Source: Clostridiales bacterium (GTDB lineage Bacteria; Bacillota_A; Clostridia; Oscillospirales; Oscillospiraceae). From it: a stretch of DNA of 6,776 nt. The notes below the pieces were generated by a model, which was not told the DNA's origin, did not search any database, and worked only from the letters and a program-made list of their open reading frames with translations. Shown one piece after another: positions 4,566 to 6,776 of this stretch (positions within the stretch are counted from its first letter, which is position 1; each line of letters opens with the position of its first letter). Where the stretch lies: positions 1 to 6,776 of the forward strand of contig DXUR01000139.1 of the NCBI GenBank assembly GCA_019417795.1, written 5' to 3'. Both the position numbers and the translations under genes were made by a program.

Positions 4566-5790
4566 CTGGGCAGACGCCTTCATCGTCGGCAATGTGGACG
4601 GAGAGCTGTCCCTTTCCGCCATCGGCGTGACGTCCATTCCCATCAGCTTCTTCATCACCACCATCACCGGCTTCACACTGGGCCTGTCCGTCCTGATCGC
4701 CAAGAACTTCGGTGCAAAGAAACAGGACAGCATCCCGCCTGTGCTGGCAGTGTTTGCCGTGATCCTCGGCGGCATATTTCTGCTGGCTGCGGCAGTCGGC
4801 TCCGCCCTGTCCTATCCGTTTATGGAGCTGCTGCACACGCCGGCGGATACCATCGACCTCGCCAGCGGTTATATCCGCATTATTTTCTGGGGCCTGCCAT
4901 TTCTGGCAGTCTATAATGTCTATACCGCCACCCTGCGCGGGCTGGGGGACAGCCGCATTCCGTTCCTCTCCATTCTGGTCTCCTCTCTCATCAATGTGCT
5001 GCTGGATATCCTTTTTGTTGCGGAGCTGCGCTGGGGCGTACTGGGCGCGGCTGCGGCGACTGTGCTGTCCCAAGCGATCATGACGGTGTTCATCGTTCTG
5101 TACGGCACATGGAAATACCCCTGGCTGAAAAGCAACTGCCGGAAAGAGAGCTTCTGCGGCGCCGTGGTGCGGGACGGCTTGCGCTACGGCCTGCCGCCCA
5201 TGGTACAGTCCAGCATCAGCGCCTTGGGCAGTCTGGTATTGCAGGACTTCATGAACCGCTTCGGAACGGATACTGTCACCGCCATCACAACGGCCTACCG
5301 CATCGACACGCTGATCCTGCTGCCCATTGTGAACCTCGGCTCCGGTATTTCCACGGTCACGGCTCATAGTCACGGCGCGGGAGATACGATACGCACCCGA
5401 AAAACCCTCTCTGCCGGTACAATTCTGACCTTGGTGGTGTCTGCGTTCCTGACGGGCCTCGTGATCCCGACAGGCGGAAAGATCATTGCGCTTTTCGGCG
5501 CCGGGACCGCTGCGGTGGCCATCGGAAGCGCCTTTTTCCACCGCATTGCATTCTTCTATCCGATCTTCGGCCTGACCACGGCGTTCCGCGGCTATCTGGA
5601 GGGCAGGGGAGACCTGATGTACTCCAGCGTTGCGGGACTGGTCTCTCTGGCCGTCCGCATCATTGCCTCCTACGCAATGGCCCCGCACTTTGGAAACATG
5701 ACCATCGCCTATGCGGAAATGGTCTCGTGGGTGTGGCTGCTGGTCATGTACCTGTTTCGCCTGGCAGCCAAAAAGGATGACGCTCTATGA
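4471..5790 (+). CDS. MATE family efflux transporter
   Basis: This encodes 439 residues, the usual MATE length, with about 12 hydrophobic helices in two similar six-helix halves. The N-terminal helix carries the family pattern (RFSLPLILSGVLQQLYNWAD followed by FIVGN), and the G-rich loop of the first half reads ATLRGLGDSRIPF. MATE proteins export cationic drugs, dyes or metabolites across the cytoplasmic membrane in exchange for Na+ or H+; the substrate here cannot be told. The start is the ATG at 4471, just after AGGAGG (4461-4466), giving MNENQKLGTIMKEL. An in-frame reading from 4435 would begin inside the terminator hairpin and is rejected. A hairpin in the leader suggests control by attenuation. 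A second MATE gene follows after 284 bases. The two products align only distantly, so they are paralogues rather than a recent duplication. Confidence 0.95.
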   Translation: MNENQKLGTIMKELIRFSLPLILSGVLQQLYNWADAFIVGNVDGELSLSAIGVTSIPISFFITTITGFTLGLSVLIAKNFGAKKQDSIPPVLAVFAVILGGIFLLAAAVGSALSYPFMELLHTPADTIDLASGYIRIIFWGLPFLAVYNVYTATLRGLGDSRIPFLSILVSSLINVLLDILFVAELRWGVLGAAAATVLSQAIMTVFIVLYGTWKYPWLKSNCRKESFCGAVVRDGLRYGLPPMVQSSISALGSLVLQDFMNRFGTDTVTAITTAYRIDTLILLPIVNLGSGISTVTAHSHGAGDTIRTRKTLSAGTILTLVVSAFLTGLVIPTGGKIIALFGAGTAAVAIGSAFFHRIAFFYPIFGLTTAFRGYLEGRGDLMYSSVAGLVSLAVRIIASYAMAPHFGNMTIAYAEMVSWVWLLVMYLFRLAAKKDDAL

Positions 5791-5924
5791 GCAATGAGCA
5801 TAGGTGCGATGTCACCGATGTTGAACTGGAATCTCACCGGCATCAGATGGGGACTGCAAACTTAGATGCGGCGCCGGATGTTTTCATAAAACGGTTCCTC
5901 CTGATACGTAATCGATTTTGCTAA
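5787..5924 (+). CDS. Doubtful 45-aa reading frame overlapping the MATE stop
   Basis: The start ATG shares ATGA with the MATE stop and lies 9 bases after AAGGA, the classic layout for translational coupling. The 45 codons encode a polar peptide starting MSNEHRCDVTDVELESHRHQ, with no recognisable motif. Codon choice (AGG, ATA, TTA, CGA present) is unlike the neighbouring genes. It may be a real small protein, the stub of a decayed downstream gene, or chance. Confidence 0.27.
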   Translation: MSNEHRCDVTDVELESHRHQMGTANLDAAPDVFIKRFLLIRNRFC

Positions 5925-6011
5925 AGTGCGCCACCCTTATACCGGATTATGTTGTAGAAAGTCAACGAATGATTTTGCAAAAGGTCGACGCTGATTATTT
6001 CGCTTTCACGG
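5925..6011. other. Region upstream of the second MATE promoter
   Basis: No gene or terminator is visible. It contains an imperfect direct repeat, GTCAACGAATGATT (5961-5974) and GTCGACGCTGATT (5984-5996). The copies start 23 bases apart, about two helical turns, just upstream of the -35 of the second MATE promoter. This spacing suits a regulator binding on one face of the DNA. Confidence 0.3.
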
Positions 6012-6040
6012 TTGAAATGCCCTGCCGACTGTGTTACACT
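6012..6040 (+). promoter_or_regulatory. Promoter of the second MATE gene
   Basis: TTGAAA (6012-6017, five of six), a 17-base spacer and TACACT (6035-6040, four of six) with an extended TGT just before it form a good sigma-A promoter, predicting a start near 6047 and a leader of only about 28 nt. An inverted repeat, ATGCCC-T-GCC (6017-6026) and GGCGGGCAT (6042-6050), brackets the -10 and could be an operator. Confidence 0.72.
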
Positions 6041-6074
6041 TGGCGGGCATGACGATAAAAGGGGGGCGGGAGAC

Positions 6075-6776
6075 ATGAAAACGGCACAGGCGGACCTCAC
6101 AACGGGCCCGCTGGGGAAGAAGATCTTCCGATTCAGCATTCCTCTGATCTTTTCCAACCTGCTGCAGGTGTTATTCAATATGGCGGACGTGGCTGTTGTC
6201 GGCCGGTTCGCAGGTTCCACAGCGTTGGGAGCGGTGGGCTCCACCACCATTTTCGTGTCCCTGTTTACCGGCTTCCTCATCGGATTGGCCGGCGGCGTCA
6301 ACGTACTGGTGGCGCACCACTTCGGAGCTGACGATCAAAAGAACCTCTCGGATACCGTCCACTCGGCGGCGCTGACCTGCGCGGCGGCGGGACTGGTGTT
6401 GTTGGGGATCGGCTGCGGCTTTGCAGGCGGTATCCTCAGAGCGCTGAACACCAAACCGGAGCTGATGGACGGCGCTGTGCTGTACCTGCGCATCTACTGT
6501 CTGGGTATGCCCGCACTGGCGGTCTACAACTTTGGCAACGCCGTGTTCTCCGCGGTGGGCGATACCCGCCGCCCTCTGTACTACCTCTCCATCGCCGGCG
6601 TTATCAATGTGGTGCTGAACCTGTTCTTTGTCATCGTCTGTAATATGGACGTGGCGGGCGTGGCGGTGGCCAGTATCATCTCCCAGTATTTTTCCGCCAT
6701 TCTGGTAACGGCGGCGCTGCTGCGGAGCCGTGAGAGTTACTGCCTGCGGTTTTCCCAGCTGCGGTTCCATAAGACC
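6075..6776 (+). CDS. Second MATE family efflux transporter (3' end missing)
   Basis: The frame is open for 234 codons to the end of the window, about half a typical MATE protein. It covers the first six-helix half. Visible family features are FRFSIPLIFSNLLQVLFNMAD, VVGRFAGSTALGAVGSTT, the loop NAVFSAVGDTRRPLYYL and the helix GVINVVLNLFFVIV. The start ATG lies 8 bases after AAGGGGGG, giving MKTAQADLTTGPLGKKIF. It has its own promoter, so it is probably not simply co-transcribed with the MATE gene upstream. Which compound it exports is unknown. The two halves of the pair share the fold and scattered motif residues but clearly diverge. Some transporters work as pairs, but nothing here shows that these do. 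Confidence 0.94.
   Translation, partial: MKTAQADLTTGPLGKKIFRFSIPLIFSNLLQVLFNMADVAVVGRFAGSTALGAVGSTTIFVSLFTGFLIGLAGGVNVLVAHHFGADDQKNLSDTVHSAALTCAAAGLVLLGIGCGFAGGILRALNTKPELMDGAVLYLRIYCLGMPALAVYNFGNAVFSAVGDTRRPLYYLSIAGVINVVLNLFFVIVCNMDVAGVAVASIISQYFSAILVTAALLRSRESYCLRFSQLRFHKT

Noticed and set aside
4489..5688. 399-codon open frame on the - strand
   Set aside because: It is the antisense of the first MATE gene; the product is rich in Arg, Gln and Asp with no motif, and there is no ribosome binding site.
6171..6770. 199-codon - strand frame at the right end
   Set aside because: It is antisense to the second MATE gene, whose family motifs are clear.
1..6776. Defence system, CRISPR array, mobile element or phage module
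   Set aside because: A WYL regulator can accompany defence genes, but no nuclease, helicase, transposase, integrase, toxin pair or spaced repeat array is present.

Overview
This 6.8-kb window looks like the end of a short-read contig from a moderately GC-rich Firmicute, most likely a gut clostridium of the Oscillospirales type. I infer this from the strong Gram-positive ribosome binding sites, a WYL regulator beside a SWIM zinc-finger protein, a coiled-coil protein and a tandem pair of MATE exporters. The lineage is inferred, not demonstrated. The first 12 bases match the 3' end of the Nextera/Tn5 mosaic-end adapter, so real sequence probably begins at base 13.

Left part (1-2580): a 61-residue C-terminal gene fragment on the + strand runs to 200 and is followed by a strong terminator (303-338). 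Facing it on the - strand are a 43-aa protein (359-490), a SWIM zinc-finger protein (624-1439) and a WYL-domain regulator (1581-2579). A terminator at 1524-1559 separates the regulator from the SWIM gene. The regulator has a near-consensus promoter (2686-2715) and a roughly 100-nt leader that can fold into an 11-bp hairpin burying its ribosome binding site.

Middle part (2750-4300): divergent from the regulator is a 171-aa coiled-coil protein with its own promoter. After a gene-poor stretch come a 53-aa two-helix membrane protein (3655-3816) and a YccF-type membrane protein with an internal duplication (3940-4299).

Right part (4300-6776): two MATE-family exporters lie head to tail. The first (4471-5790) has an extended -10 promoter, a leader of about 107 nt with a 13-bp terminator-like hairpin, a possible competing antiterminator and a short upstream reading frame, which together suggest transcription attenuation. 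The second (6075 to the end, incomplete) has its own promoter with an inverted repeat around the -10.

There is no CRISPR array, transposase, phage module, RNA gene or recognisable defence cassette. The genes are ordinary. What stands out is the control DNA: the leaders of the WYL regulator and the first MATE gene, and several operator-like palindromes.
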